A stretch of DNA of 64,000 nt, taken from positions 744,001-808,000 of the forward strand of contig BSBM01001662.1 in the NCBI GenBank assembly GCA_027924585.1, in the 5' to 3' direction. The translations under genes and the position numbers were made by a program. This document shows positions 35,408 to 47,396 of the stretch, piece after piece. This DNA comes from Larix kaempferi. Taxonomy: Eukaryota > Streptophyta > Pinopsida > Pinales > Pinaceae. Under the pieces are notes generated by a model. It saw nothing but the letters and a program-made list of their open reading frames with translations. It searched no databases and was not told the origin of the DNA. Numbering within the stretch: position 1 is the stretch's first letter; every line of letters starts with the position of its first letter.

Positions 35408-38400
35408 GTTCCAAATATTCAAAGTAAACAGGAATCCATAAAAATATGTGTAGAGGTTTCCACACTGTTTTTGCAAAGTGTGCATCTGCTTGGGCCAATC
35501 CAACCCATTTTGCCAGATTCTCCCAAGTTTTCACTCTATCCATAAGTACAAACCACAGGAAAGAAGTTAGCTTTAATGGTAAATTCCAAGACCAAATTGT
35601 TTTGTACCACCATTGATTTGGAAAAAGACATTTCCTTTTTATTATGGAGTTATAAGCTATCTTTGCAGTCATCATCCCATGGCTTTAATTACCCTTCCAT
35701 ATCAATTTATCCTCCTCATGAATCAATCTAAAACCAGTATTATTTATAGCTTTTATGTAGCAATCCCATTCAACTTTCATTTTAGCAGCTAATCCTAAAT
35801 CAACCCCTCTGTACCAATAATTTCCTAGTCTTCCAGATTTTACACTATCCAAAGTGTAGTATCCTGCATCATGTAAAGACTTTCTTAATCCTGCTGAAAG
35901 TACAGTGCAATCTTCTAAACCAATAATGGGATCAATTCCAATGGATATTTCTCTCCCATTACCAACCTGCCAACAGATATCCAAAGCTAGCCACTTATAC
36001 ACATTCATGAAACCTCACCAAATCGAGAAAATGCCTCTGCATAATTTTCTTGGTGATCTAAGCCAGTGAGATACTTTAATTTTAACATATTTGCAATGAT
36101 TACAATTGAACACAATGTGTTTCCAAAAAGAGCCCTCCAAAAACTTTTTAATCTCAGAGCCTCACTGAAAGATTGTATATCTTTTATCCCCTAGCCTCCA
36201 GAGTTAACTGGTATAGAGATTTGTTCCCAGCCAGTCATAACCAGTCCACCTGCTCTTAAAATCCCGGTCCATAAAAAATTAAAGACTAATTTTCTCAACA
36301 AATTTATAATTTTCTATGGAACTGGTAATAGAGAAAACCAATACACTGGGATACTGGTTAGAAAAGATTTTACCGAGGTCAGCTTTCCTCCAATAGATAG
36401 TAACCTGTAAGACCAATGTGAAATCCTGTACTCCACCTTCCTCAATATCCAATACCAATCCTTTATAAGGTAACCATTTGGTTTTAGAAAATAACCCAGG
36501 TAAGTCAATCCATCACTTGCCAATTCCCACTTGTATGGCAAAAAAATAGAGATTTCATTTCTTCTGTAATCTTCAGCTGAAAAATGATAAAAAGTTGATT
36601 TTTTCAGACTTACCTTCATCCCTGAAGCTTTGCAAAAAATTTCCAAAATACCTCTATAGTGTCTCCATTCAGCCAAATTTTCAATACTAGCTAATAGTAC
36701 ATCATCAACAAAAAGTATGTGAGTTAATTGTAGCAGCCCTTTGATCTTCAACCCTTTAAGGTCTCCATCCTTATTATCTTGCTTAATCAATAGACTCAAC
36801 CCCTCTATCACCAAAAGGAATAACAATGGAGATAAAGAACAACCTTGTATAATTCCTCTGTTGCATCTGAAGAAACCGGAAGGCTACCCATTAACCAGAA
36901 CAGAGATGTTCATCGTGGTTATACAGGCCATTATCCAATTGATAACAATGGCAGGAACACCAATATGTATTAATATAAGTCTCAAATAATCCCAGTTCAC
37001 CCTATCATAGGCTTTTTCCAAATCTAATTTAAGGAGAATAGCTTTCTGTCTTCTTTTTTTCACGGTATGTAATAATTCCTGAGTTATCCCAACAGCATCA
37101 TGTATCTGTCTATCCAGTAAGAAACCAAATTGTTCATTAGAGATGTGTTTTGAAAGTGCAGGTTTCAACCTTTCAGCAATTATCTTCGAGACAACCTTAT
37201 ACACCAAATTGCACAAAGCTATCGGTCTAAAATCCCCAAATGTATTAGGGTCACTAGTTTTAGGGCTGAGAGTAACAAATGTAGCGTTCAAAGCTCCACT
37301 GATATATCCAAACTTTCTGGTATATTCAACCATTTTTAAGATATCCTTTCCCATTATGTCAAAAAAATGGATGAATAATTCAAATGTCCAGCCATCGGGC
37401 CCAGGACATTTTTATTTAGAAAATCCATTCAAATTTTCCTCAACCTCCAAAAGAGTAACCTCCTTCCCCAAATCTGCTGCTTCCATCTCATTGAAATTTT
37501 TTGGAAAGAGTTTAATCACCTTCAACTGAGAGAGTAGATCACATTGTCTTTCATCTGTGTAAATATTGCTAAAAAAGGATTTTGCATAGGTTTGTAAACT
37601 TTGTTCTCCAATAATATTATTTCCAGCAGCATCCTATAAACTCCAGATGGTCTTCTTAGTCCTTGCAGAGGCAAAAGAGTGAAAAAAAATTATGTTTTTG
37701 TTCCCAGCACTAATCCATAGTGCTCGACCTTTGAGTCTACATTCCTTCTCTTCCATTAATAGAATTTTTTCCTTATGTTCCTCCAAGGATTTTAATTCTT
37801 CAAAAACCTGTTGTTCCAAAATTGAGTCTCTCTGTCTACTATAGAGAAGTTTTAGCCACTCTTCTACCTTTCTCAACTGCTTCTAATTCATTTCCTTCCT
37901 CTTATGTATCCACTTAGTAATCAGCACTTTGAGAGCTTTTAGCTTGCTGCAGAAAGCATCTACATGGTTTAAATCTGGATCAGCTTCTGTATTCAACCAA
38001 AAAGTCTGAATTTGTGCACAGAGATCTTCCTCAGATAGCCATGAATGGTTGAATTTGAAATTGAAATAACCCTTTAAATGCTACTCCCCCAAATGTAAAA
38101 AAATGGGCCAGTGGTCTGAAAGTTTGTTATTGCCCACCCACGTTCTGAAAATCTTAACTGTATCCAGAAAAGAGGTCTTCACCATAAATTTATCAAGACG
38201 TTTAAGAATGCCTTGACTCCCAGACCTACAATTTGTCCAAGTAGGTGTAAAAACTGAAGTACACACATCTACCAAATCAAAATCCTCCAATAGCTGAGTG
38301 AAATAGTCTGCAGAACTATCCAAAACTGCAGATGGACCCCAAATTTCTCCATCCAAGCGGGTGAAGTTTAGGTCCCCTGCAATAATTAGGTTGTCAATAT

Positions 38401-38782
38401 CTAAAATTCCAGAGTCTTTCAAGCCTTCCCAAAAAGAGTTTCTATGGTTGTATGGGCCATAACAATTTAAAATAGTAACAAACAAATCTAGAGAAAAACT
38501 AAAACCCTCTAATAACATTCCCCAAGCTGTCCTGAAAACTTTGAACAGGAATAAATTAGGATCCCATGCTGCAACAAGCCCACCAGATAAACCCACCGAG
38601 CTTATAGCAGGAATTTCCCAGCTAGGAAGTAATCCAGCTAATTTGTTAATTGCAACCGTATCCGAACACATAGAATCCTGAAGTAAAACTATTCCCGGGT
38701 CAGTATCTTTGATAAGATTGGAGAGGGATCTGACACAGACAACCCTTCCCAATTCACGGATGTTCAATGAAACAATTGACAT
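35408..38782 (-). pseudogene. LINE ORF2: endonuclease, reverse transcriptase, zf-RVT
   Basis: ORF2 nicks the target and copies LINE RNA there. The ATG at 38782-38780 overlaps the ORF1 stop as TAATG. The endonuclease (38782 to about 38085) has SLNIRELGR, AGDLNFTRLDGE and LSDHWPIFLH; the usual catalytic Glu after the LLQ motif is Asp (VLLQDS). RT (about 37360-36314) has FRPIALCNLVYK, LKLDLEKAYDRVNW, GIIQGCSLSPLLF and catalytic FVDDVLLAS. The zf-RVT region (about 35680-35408) has WWYKTIWSWNLPLKLTSFLW. One frame holds from 38782 to about 36314 with stops at 38081, about 37866, 37634, about 37411, 36884 and 36314. A frameshift follows before 36008. Copia-2 interrupts the 3' end. Confidence 0.92.
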
Positions 38783-40450
38783 TAAGAATTGGTAAAATGG
38801 GGTTTCTCTGCTCTAAGTCCCCTAGAATTTCCAATATCCCCCATTTTTTCATCACAAAGTTCCAAACGATCTGGCACATTGTGATATCCATCTACTTCCT
38901 TTGAAATGCCTTTTTTCTTCCTTCTAATAGTGACATTCTGGAAACTAGTAGAATTTAAGGAAAGACTACCCGGTTTTGTGGAGGGATTCTTAGAAAAAAT
39001 AGGTAGTGGAGTAAAAACCTCAGCCTTGTGTCCAGAATTATATCCCGATTCTTCTAGAAGCTCCTTCTCTTCTTGTATAAAAATATCAGGTTCAGAAATA
39101 CCCCTGTGCAATACCCCAAAAACATCATTTTCACAAATAGATTGGTTTAGACCTAGATCGCATCCAACCTCCAGGTTAGCACCAAAAGTATCTAAAATAT
39201 CGAGTGAATAAACAGTAGAACTTTTTGCAACTTGTGGAACTGATTCAGACTCAAGCGGTTTCAAATTCTCAGAAATATCCCCAAATAAACCTCTCTTAAC
39301 CAAGGGATTTGTAAGGGACCCGTCCATATTCCCACTAGATAAACTAGGGAATCCTGAAACATCAAGGTTTAAAGCCACATCCCTAGAAGCAATGCGCTCA
39401 TTATATGACTTCTTAGGACCCAGAATCACATGTAAATCTTCATCTGAAATCATTTCAATAGGAGGATCCAACTTACTAGGTATTTTTCTCAAATCCGGTT
39501 AGCTACTAACTTCTACCACCTTTTGAACTGGATTTTCCAATAAATCAGCTAGAACCGGAGTCTGTTCAGGTACCTCGGCGCAAGAGTGGTCTTCAACAGA
39601 TGTCTGTAGCGTTTTTTTGAACACCAGCCTTGATAAATCCGAACAGTTCACTTTGATATGTCTTGTTTTGTGACAAAAAAACATCTGAATAGAACCTTGA
39701 AATAATCTAATCGCTGAATCCACCTTCTATTACCCCAACAGAGCTCAATTTCCACCTACAGCCCTTGACCCATGTCGAATTCAACCATGACTTGGAAAAT
39801 CTCTTATCAAAACCAAAAAATGAGTTCCTATCTAGCCTAATAAAATGACCCACAGTGTTTGCAATGTCAATCAGAGTATGCTCAGACAAAAATTCAATTG
39901 GAAAGCCTGGTATTAACATCCACAGATCTCTTTTGGACTTTCTCTCATGCACTGGATTGAAGGCTAAGTGCCACTTCTTCAAACTCAAAGACCCTTCCTT
40001 GAAGAGCCAAGGTCTTTTCAGAATCATCCCAACATGTTCTGGTTTGGTGAAGATGAACAGCATCCAACCATTAATAAGCATGTTTACACAAGGAAAATCC
40101 CCAACCACCGGCACCCAGTTCAACCTAACCCACTCCAACAACTCGCCTTTATCCCCACTGGTGAATTCAAACTTTACCACGATCACTCTGGAATCCAACA
40201 TATTAATCCTATCCAAATTTGAGTTGTGTGTAATACAATAGCTATCCAAACCCTCCCTAACAGCAATCGTCTTGATCTTCTTCTTATGCCTACGTTGTTG
40301 CTGGCCTGCAGCCAGGCTTGTAAACCCTAAAACCCCTCCTGTTTCAAAAGTCTATTCATACCCTAAAATCCTCATATCGCCAATATCACTGCCAATAACC
40401 CTACCTCGCTCCGTTCCACAAGAGGAAAGGTCAATGTGTGAGGGAATATA
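38782..40450 (-). pseudogene. LINE ORF1 (DUF4283 RNA-binding protein), main part
   Basis: Main body of ORF1, downstream of the copia-3 insertion. The DUF4283 domain spans about 40180-39830 (VIVVKFEFTSG, GWMLFIFTKPEHVGMIL, DLWMLIPGFPIEF, DIANTVGHFIRLD). A degenerate zinc knuckle (CHKTRHIKVNC) lies near 39665. A long acidic/Ser-rich tail follows. A TAG at about 40354, a frameshift near 39715 and a TAG at 39499 break it. It ends at the TAA 38784-38782 that overlaps the ORF2 start. RNA binding is family knowledge. Confidence 0.9.
40446..40450. repeat. copia-3 target-site duplication, left
   Basis: ATATA, identical to 47365-47369. Confidence 0.9.
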
Positions 40451-41097
40451 TGTTAGTTTTTCAGAATTTACTTCAATCTGATCTAGGATCTTAACTGAGA
40501 GAACAACATGTATAGCATATCTACAGCATATCAATCATGGACACAATAATGCAAGCACACAAGAGACACAAAGTTTACTTGGGGAAAACCATAAAAGTGA
40601 AAAACCCCAATAACTTCCTAAGAGATAGATAGAGCAATGATACAATCCAAGCATAAGAGATAGACATCTCCTAGCGGCATCTTCTCCTCCTCCATAAGTG
40701 CGCCACTCTCCAAAGAGTGTGTGTGAGAATAGAATGATCAAATAGAGTGCCTCCCGCACTCTATTTATACTTGACTTGACTTGCCTAATAACCTTTACTA
40801 GGTTGTCCTTAACTTAACCACATAACATAATGCTGACTGGGTCGACCCCCGATAGGGTGGTCTAATAACCCTTTCACCCACATGGCCGACCCCCAATAGG
40901 GTGATCTAATAACCCTTTGAACCACATGACTTATACAGGGCCAACCCCAACAAGGTGGTCTAATAACCCATCAAGTATAAGTTACGACACTTACAATATA
41001 AATGACGACACTTCCATATAGAGGAATAATAACATCTCTATAGGAATACAATATACATATATGTGAAATACATTCTGAAGTTACATATGCATCAACA
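40451..41097 (-). repeat. copia-3 3' LTR
   Basis: 647 bp, TGTTAG to CAACA on the + strand. Carries the TATA hairpin (40740-40766) and three copies of the GACCCCC...GGTCTAATAACCC unit (about 40838-40975). Confidence 0.94.
40740..40769 (-). promoter_or_regulatory. TATA box inside a perfect 11-bp hairpin (copia-3 3' LTR)
   Basis: Arms AAATAGAGTGC (40740-40750) and GCACTCTATTT (40756-40766) flank a 5-base loop. On the - strand the TATAAATAG promoter element occupies the first arm. The same structure with different arm bases occurs in copia-4. Confidence 0.75.
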
Positions 41098-41111
41098 CTC
41101 CCTCTTAACTA
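41098..41111 (-). other. copia-3 polypurine tract
   Basis: The + strand CTCCCTCTTAACT is a purine tract (AAGAGGGAG) on the - strand, next to the LTR. The same sequence occurs in copia-4. Confidence 0.8.
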
Positions 41112-41542
41112 GGAAGGTATTTCTCGACACAGATCTGCTAGCACAAGTCTTCTTCTCTGGATCATCATCAATGAATCATCGTCCTTGAATCATCGTCATC
41201 ATCACTGCTGCTGCTATCTCAATCAATCTCCGATATACTCGTCATAGGAAGTTCTACAGAGCCAGTCCTTTTTCATACTGGATGTAGGCCCACCACCTAC
41301 AGGTCTTCATCATCACTGGCCATACTGTGTAATCCTTAGAACTTATTACGTGAGTCAACAAAACCTCGAAAGAGCATCCCAGGACTGATTACGAGCACAC
41401 AGCTCAACCTATCGTATCTCCCAAGACCTTTTACATGCTACTGCACAACCTATCCACGGCCACAGAGTATCATCCTGATACTCATGATCATCATTCACAA
41501 AGCACAACCCAGATGCACATCATATAGCACTTACATCTACGC
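41112..41542. other. copia-3 3' non-coding region before the arrays
   Basis: No coding frame. It has a single copy (about 41365-41440) of the unit that is tandemly repeated in copia-4 at 53680-54265. Confidence 0.7.
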
Positions 41543-41912
41543 CATGGGAGAACACATCTACAACCATGCGAGAATGGCACAGCACTTATATTGCAGCCAT
41601 GGGAGAACACATCTACAACCATGCTCAAATGGCCTAGCACTTATATCGCAGCCATGGGAGAACACATCTACAACCATGCTTGAATGGCCCCAACACTTAT
41701 ATCGCAACCTTGGGAGAACACATCTACAAACATGCTCGAATGGCCCCAACACTTATATCGCAGCCATGGGAGAACACATCTACAACCATGCTCGAATGGC
41801 CCTGGCAATTACATATTGACCATGGGAGAACACATCTGCCACCATGTTGGAAAATCCCAGCAATTACATCGCGACCATGGGAGAACACATCTACAACCAT
41901 GTCCGAAAAGCT
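41543..41912. repeat. 55-56-bp tandem array (7 copies) downstream of copia-3 pol
   Basis: CATGGGAGAACACATCT recurs at 41543, 41598, 41653, 41709, 41765, 41821 and 41876, giving a 55-56-bp period. The unit also contains CAACCATGCTCGAATGGCC. Copia-4 lacks this array. Confidence 0.92.
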
Positions 41913-41994
41913 CATGTGCATCTATGTCTTCGAAACTCATCATACATAATCCAACTGATTATGTAATGTATCCACCTGATACATGTCATCACAT

Positions 41995-42445
41995 ATGATC
42001 ATCCTGGTCATCATCACTGCATCGTCCTGATGCATGTCATCTGGATCAACATCCTGAAGCTTGTCATCCATGATCATCCTGATCATACAATGCATCTACC
42101 TTATGCATACCAAGTATCTACCTGATACATATCATCATACATGATCCACCTGATCATACAATGTATCCACCTGATACATACATAGATACATGATCCACGT
42201 GATCACACAATGTATCTACCTGATACATATCAACATACATGATCTACCTAATCATACAACGTATCCACCTGATACATATACATATACATGGTCCAAGCAT
42301 CCACCATGATGCACATACAAAATACATACAAATGATCCAACTGATCATATCCAGCATCCAACATGATGCATACATACATAAATGATCCAACTGATCATAT
42401 CCAGAATCCAACATGATGCATATATACATAAATGATCCAACTGAT
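41995..42445. repeat. GATCAT/GATACA tandem array in copia-3
   Basis: Two alternating unit types: one with TGATCCACCTGATCATACA and ATCCACCTGATACATA, and one with AATGATCCAACTGATCATAT followed by CCAACATGATGCATA. Unit length is about 40-55 bp. The array is shared with copia-4 at 54325-54880. Confidence 0.88.
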
Positions 42446-42563
42446 CATACAGAGCAGAAACTAGAACATCATTTTGATGCTCATCATCCAGTGCTTACAT
42501 CCATAGCCATGTGAAGGATCCTCCTTCCACTATGCTTGGAATGGCTTCAGCAAAATGTCTCCA

Positions 42564-43935
42564 TCACTTCTTCCTAGAAGTGTTGTCGATCTGAAGAACA
42601 CCAAGCCTCTCTCTGAAGTACTCGAACTTCACTCTGGCTAGTGGCTTCGTCAGCACATCTACAATCTGCTCATCTATCACAACATACAAGAGCCTCATTG
42701 CTCCTCTCTGCACCATATCCCTGATATAGTGGTATTTGATCTCTATGTGTTTCAATCGGTCTTGGAACACCGGGTTCTCAGACAGCTTCACACAACTCTG
42801 GTTGTCACAAAAGATACCAGTAGCTTCCAGCGGTAGATCAAATAACTCAGACAGTAGCTTCCGAATCCATAATGCCTTAAAACTAGCCGAACAAGCTACA
42901 ACATACTCTGCTTCTATTGTACTCAGTGCTACGTAGGACTACTTCTTGCTAAACCAATAGATCACACCTGATCCCATACTCAAGCAACACCCATAAGTTC
43001 TCTTCCTATTTGCAGCACTGCCTGCCCAATCTGAATCAACATAACCCTGCAAGTTAAACTTTTGATTTGCATCATACTTGAGCCCATAGTCAACTGTACC
43101 CTTCAGGTACCTCAGAATATGCTTTACAGCAACCAGGTGAACACCTATGGGATCCATCAGGAACTGGCTCAATGTGTTCACGACAAAGCAAATATCTGGC
43201 CTCGTGTTCATCAGGTACATCAAGGACCCAATCATCTGACGATACACAGTGACATCAACTGGATCAAATGAAGCATCACACAGAAGCTTCAGGTTTGATG
43301 CCATAGGTGTGGACATGGCCTTGCAGTCCATCATCCTGAACCTCTTCAGGATCTCTACTGCATACTTCCCTTGTCCAAGGAAGATTCCATCTGTACTTTG
43401 CCACACCTCCATGCCTAGAAAATAGTGCATCATCCCCAAGTTCTTCAACTCAAACTCGGTAGCAAGCTTCTGCTACGTGTCGGCAATCAATCTATCCTCA
43501 CCTGTAACAAACAAGTTATCCGCATACAAAAGTAGTATCACTGGATTTCCTTCCTCAACCTTGTAGTAAAGGTTGGAATCCGCTTTACTCCTAGTAAAGC
43601 CCAAACTAGATAGAAAGCTATCTATCCTCTTCGACTACACCATTCAAGAAAGCTGTCTTGACATCCATTTGGTGTATCTTCCATTTCATCACTACAGCCA
43701 GAGAAAGTACTAATGGAAGTATATCTGGCTATAGGAACAAATGTTTCTTCATAATCAATTCCTCTTTCTGGGAGAAGCCATGAGCTACAACCTCACTTTG
43801 TATTTCTCCATGCTACCATATGCAGCATGCTTGATCTTATAGATCCACTTGGAAGTCACAACAAACTTCCCTTCAGGTCTTGGGACCACATCCAAACGTG
43901 ATCGATTGGTACTTCTCGACCATGGCATCCTTTTA
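42564..43935 (-). pseudogene. pol: copia-3 reverse transcriptase and RNase H remnant
   Basis: RT C-terminal half (about 43450-42940) reads KNLGMMHYFLGMEVWQ, LKRFRMMDCKAMSTPMASN and SLMYLMNTRPDICFVVNTLS; RNase H has GYVDSDWAGSAANRK and, near 42790-42600, KLSENPVFQDRLKHIEIKYHYIRDMVQ with a final stop at 42564. Catalytic YADN-like sequence near 43520 replaces YVDD. Compared with copia-4, about 125 bp spanning YGLKQAP is deleted near 43635 and smaller deletions and frameshifts follow. Similarity to copia-4 stops near 43935 at the KDAMVE motif. Confidence 0.88.
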
Positions 43936-45545
43936 CTATATCCCATATCCTGGGAACTTCAGAATCTTCAATATCTTCAATAGGTAGTTTGAACTTCGTT
44001 GCAGGAACAAATGTTGTAGTCCTTCTTTTGTAGGTGATAGTATACGTTCTTTCCTACAAAACAAGTTAAATTGCATGATTAGAAACATCTCATAGTTTTC
44101 AGAACAAATTCTTACACATAAAGAAATATGTCATACAGTCATGCAATTATTTTAGCCAAGGCTTCAATACAACATTCATCCATATCCTGTAACTTTCTAG
44201 ATGCTTTCCAATCTCTACCAGAACATTGTTAAGAGTTTTCACTACTCCCAACATGTCAGCAAAGAGGTTTCATTCTAGATAAGTAGCAAGGGAATGTTGT
44301 ACAGTGCCATAGGCCACTTACCCATTACATGCATATTAGTAGTATGTTGTTCATTAATGCAATTATTCTAATATGCCAAAATGCACAGCCTAATTCTAGG
44401 AGCATCAATATATACATCATTGAACAATATTATTTAAACAATCAAATATGCAAGAAGTGATAATTCAAATACTTATCTTTGTTTGTTTGTTGGGTTGACT
44501 CCCTCTCAGTCTTTACTCCTTTATGCAACTCCATTCTGATGTGGATTGTGAGAAGTGGTCGACTCCCTCTAAATATCTGCATCCTTGCAGAAACTACTGG
44601 AGTGTGCTCCCTCTTGATCTTTGCTTCCTGGATTACCTGTCCTTGAACTTATATTCATCCTCGATCCCTATGCATGCTTATTAGTATCATTATTGTGTTA
44701 TCCTCAAGATCTCATACATAATCATACATTCATTAGTATATTATTAATACTATCAAAACACAATAATCTTAAGCATGTATAGTCATGATCATTTCAAACA
44801 TAAATAATAAGCATTAGTATTCAAGGACTCTTATGGTTAGTCATATCATAAATTAAAGTAAGAAACATAATATGCCTAAACCCGTGATTACTCAAACCTA
44901 TACTTTCATGACTCTTCTGGTTAGTCATATCATCAATTAAGGTAAGAAACATAATATGCATACACCCATGATTATTCAAACCTATGAATAATCATTATCA
45001 ATCATGCCATGTATACTTATATAAGAGATCCTATCACAAGGTAGGATTCTAACTTGATATAGTAAAAACATACTTGGATTAGTATGTTAGCTAGTTATGT
45101 CTAACATACCCACATGATGTCTTCTTGTTCTCTTAAATGAATTGTGCTAGTAACCTGCATATCTCATAGGTTAATCATTATACAACCAAATTGTACATAC
45201 CTCGTAAGTAGATCTTCTATGTGATCCATGACAATGGATGAATTTTTGTCTTCATGTCAACATGGTCATATGTTCTTGAACTAAAACATGATTTGTCTTT
45301 CTTGATGTACCTTTCATGTTAGTGAACAACATAAACCTCATACAACAATGCATTAGTACAATCATAAGTGTCAGAACCTTAATCAATGAATATCTTCTAT
45401 CATGTATTCATAATTTTATTAAGGTGATACGAAAAGTCTAAATTTAATCAAGATTGTACTAACCATAATAATATGAAGACAAACATACCATAAACTTAAT
45501 CATGAACAAATTTCGAAACATACCTGGATAAGTCATACCTGTCGA
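43936..45545. other. Unrelated insert in place of gag-integrase in copia-3
   Basis: About 1.6 kb without similarity to copia-4. On the - strand the part nearest RT (about 44055-43935) is open for about 40 codons and follows a pyrimidine-rich CTTGTTTTGTAG that looks like a 3' splice site. The remainder is AT-rich and intron-like, with an 84-bp direct duplication (44826-44993) and three or four CTCCCTCT motifs (44500-44610). Capture of a host gene fragment is possible; no product is recognised. Confidence 0.5.
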
Positions 45546-46812
45546 GATTGCTTGTAATATTGTTATGTAAGGCCTTAGCCTCATCTCCCTCTGAAACAAG
45601 AACTTCTTCACTTATGTAGGTGACCAATCCATTCTCTTCTAGGATTAACCCAATCCACTTGATTTGCAGGAACTAGATCTCGAGCTGGATTAGGGTTTGT
45701 GAGAGAAACCCTAAAAAATCAAACTTTGAATTTCAAACTTCTGAAAGGATAGAAAGATGCACCTTGATGAGCTCATCAAGCCAGTATACTCAGAATTTGA
45801 AAACTGCAAAGTTTCACCCCTCAAATTTGCCTTTGAAACTTCCGGGTTCACTAGACATGACCCCGAAATAGGGTTTGATAAATCCCACCCTTCTTCCCAA
45901 TCAAAAGGTTTGATCCAAAGCTCTAAGCTTCTATTTTTCTGAGGAGGTTCCAGCCATGGTCACAGATCTCAAAAATTCCCATTTTTGCATAAGCCCTAAT
46001 TTTCAACTTTTTCGATCAAAGTCCCGAACTAGGGTCTGATCAAGCCCGGCCTTCTGCCCAACCAAAAATTCTGATCTTGGTCTCTAAATTTTGATTTTGA
46101 TGAGTAGCATTCAGCCGTGATCTCCGATTACAAAAATTCCAACTTTCTCCGAAACCCTAAATTCCAGAAGCCATGAATAAAGGTGCTCAAAACTAATTAT
46201 GTTTTGATAGAAATATGTACCTGATTGTTTATGGTGTAACTCCGTACTTTCCTATCCACGGGGTCTAAAACTTCTACCTGTGGTAGCCCAACCTGTCATA
46301 TTTCCAACCCCACAGGTCTTACCTCAATTGGATTCTCTGAGAGAGATTTATGCCAAGTGTCGCAACGTGACCTCTCTATGGGATAAAACATGAGAGCAAA
46401 CTTGTACAGCATTCCACGTGTCACTGGTTTAGTTTTGGATTTTGAAAAAGTCACCTGATAAATTGCAGTCCGTGCACTACCTTTCACTTTTTATGAAATT
46501 TCATTTGGAGCTTCCTATCCCAAGTTATGACCTTTTTTCCTAGGTCACCTGTTTATGACTCAGATCTGGAAGAGACAGAAACCCTATATTGTACAAATCA
46601 TAAAACACAAAGTATAACGAATTAGAGGTTGTCCTATGGACACAAGGTACATGGGGATCTAATCTTTGACTTGTAAAAGTTTTAGATCCGAAAACTTCAC
46701 CAAAATGGATTTATAGCGAAAGTGCTACGATGACTGGTTTTTGCTATATCAAGCCCTACAATCGCAAGTGCAACAAGTGTCATACATGCCATACCATGCC
46801 TTCTTTTAAGCT
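45546..46812 (-). other. copia-3 leader with a short gag remnant
   Basis: The + strand CCATTCTCTTCTAGGATTAACCC near 45630 matches the gag start region of copia-4 at about 58905, and AAAGGATAGAAAGATGCAC at 45745 matches 59132. So the first part of gag is left and the leader is kept. No open frame of note. Confidence 0.75.
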
Positions 46813-46825
46813 AGCTCTGATACCA
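46813..46825 (-). other. copia-3 primer-binding site (initiator-Met tRNA)
   Basis: TGGTATCAGAGCT on the - strand, directly next to the 5' LTR. Confidence 0.92.
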
Positions 46826-47364
46826 TGTTAGTTTTTTCAGAATTTAATTCAATCTGATCTAGGATCTTAACTGAGAGAACACCATGTACAGCATATCAAT
46901 CATGGACACAATAATGCAAGCACACAAGAGACACAGAGTTTACTTGGGGAAAACCATAAAGGTGAAAAACCCCAATAACTTCCTCAAAGATAGATAGAGA
47001 ATTGATACAATCCAAACATAAGAGATAGACATCTCCTAGCAGCAGCTTCTCCTCCTCCATAAGTGCGCCACTCTCCAAAGAGTGTGTGTGAGAATAAAAT
47101 GATCAAATAGAGTGCTTTCCGCACTTTATTTATACTTGACTTGACTTGCCTAATAACCTTTATTAGGTCGGCCTTAACTTAACCACATAACATAATGCTG
47201 ACTGGGCCGACCCCCAATAGGGTGGTCTAATAACCCATCAAGTATAAATTACGACACTTACAATATAAATGGCGACACTTCCGTATAGAGGAATAATAAC
47301 ATCTCTATAGGAATAAAATATACATATATGTGAAATACATTCTGAAGTTACATATGCATCAACA
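46826..47364 (-). repeat. copia-3 5' LTR
   Basis: 539 bp. The TATA hairpin is at 47105-47131 with one mismatch in the arm. Only one copy of the GGTCTAATAACCC unit. Confidence 0.94.
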
Positions 47365-47369
47365 ATATA
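47365..47369. repeat. copia-3 target-site duplication, right
   Basis: ATATA, matching 40446-40450. Confidence 0.9.
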
Positions 47370-47396
47370 CCCCTTTGCACATGATGGAGGCGCCAT
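47370..47396 (-). pseudogene. LINE ORF1, first codons
   Basis: The ATG at 47396-47394 begins MAPPSCAKG and reads into the target duplication. Counting one duplication copy, the frame joins the one at 40450, which continues PSHIDLSS. So copia-3 entered about ten codons after the ORF1 start. The ATG is chosen because the next upstream codons contain stops. Confidence 0.7.

Larger units (their letters stand above)
40451..47364 (-). mobile_element. copia-3: internally rearranged Ty1/copia element in LINE ORF1
   Basis: - strand element with the 5' LTR at 46826-47364 (539 bp), 3' LTR at 40451-41097 (647 bp), initiator-Met primer site and purine tract. Flanked by ATATA. LTR length difference comes from a tandem ~31-bp unit ending in GGTCTAATAACCC, present about three times in the 3' copy and once in the 5' copy. 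Internally it keeps only RT-RNase H (42564 to about 43935), a short gag remnant and the leader. Protease and integrase are absent and about 1.6 kb of unrelated sequence sits in their place. It is a sister subfamily of copia-4 and could have moved only with proteins supplied by such a relative. Confidence 0.93.

Noticed and set aside
41543-41912. Regularly spaced repeats that look a little like a CRISPR array
   Set aside because: Whole 55-56-bp units are similar, there are no unique spacers, and the location is in a plant copia element. The same holds for 53680-54265.
42244-42429. Cys/Met/Tyr-rich frames over the GATCAT array (also 54492-54872)
   Set aside because: They are translations of a tandem repeat and are not conserved between copia-3 and copia-4 in frame or start.
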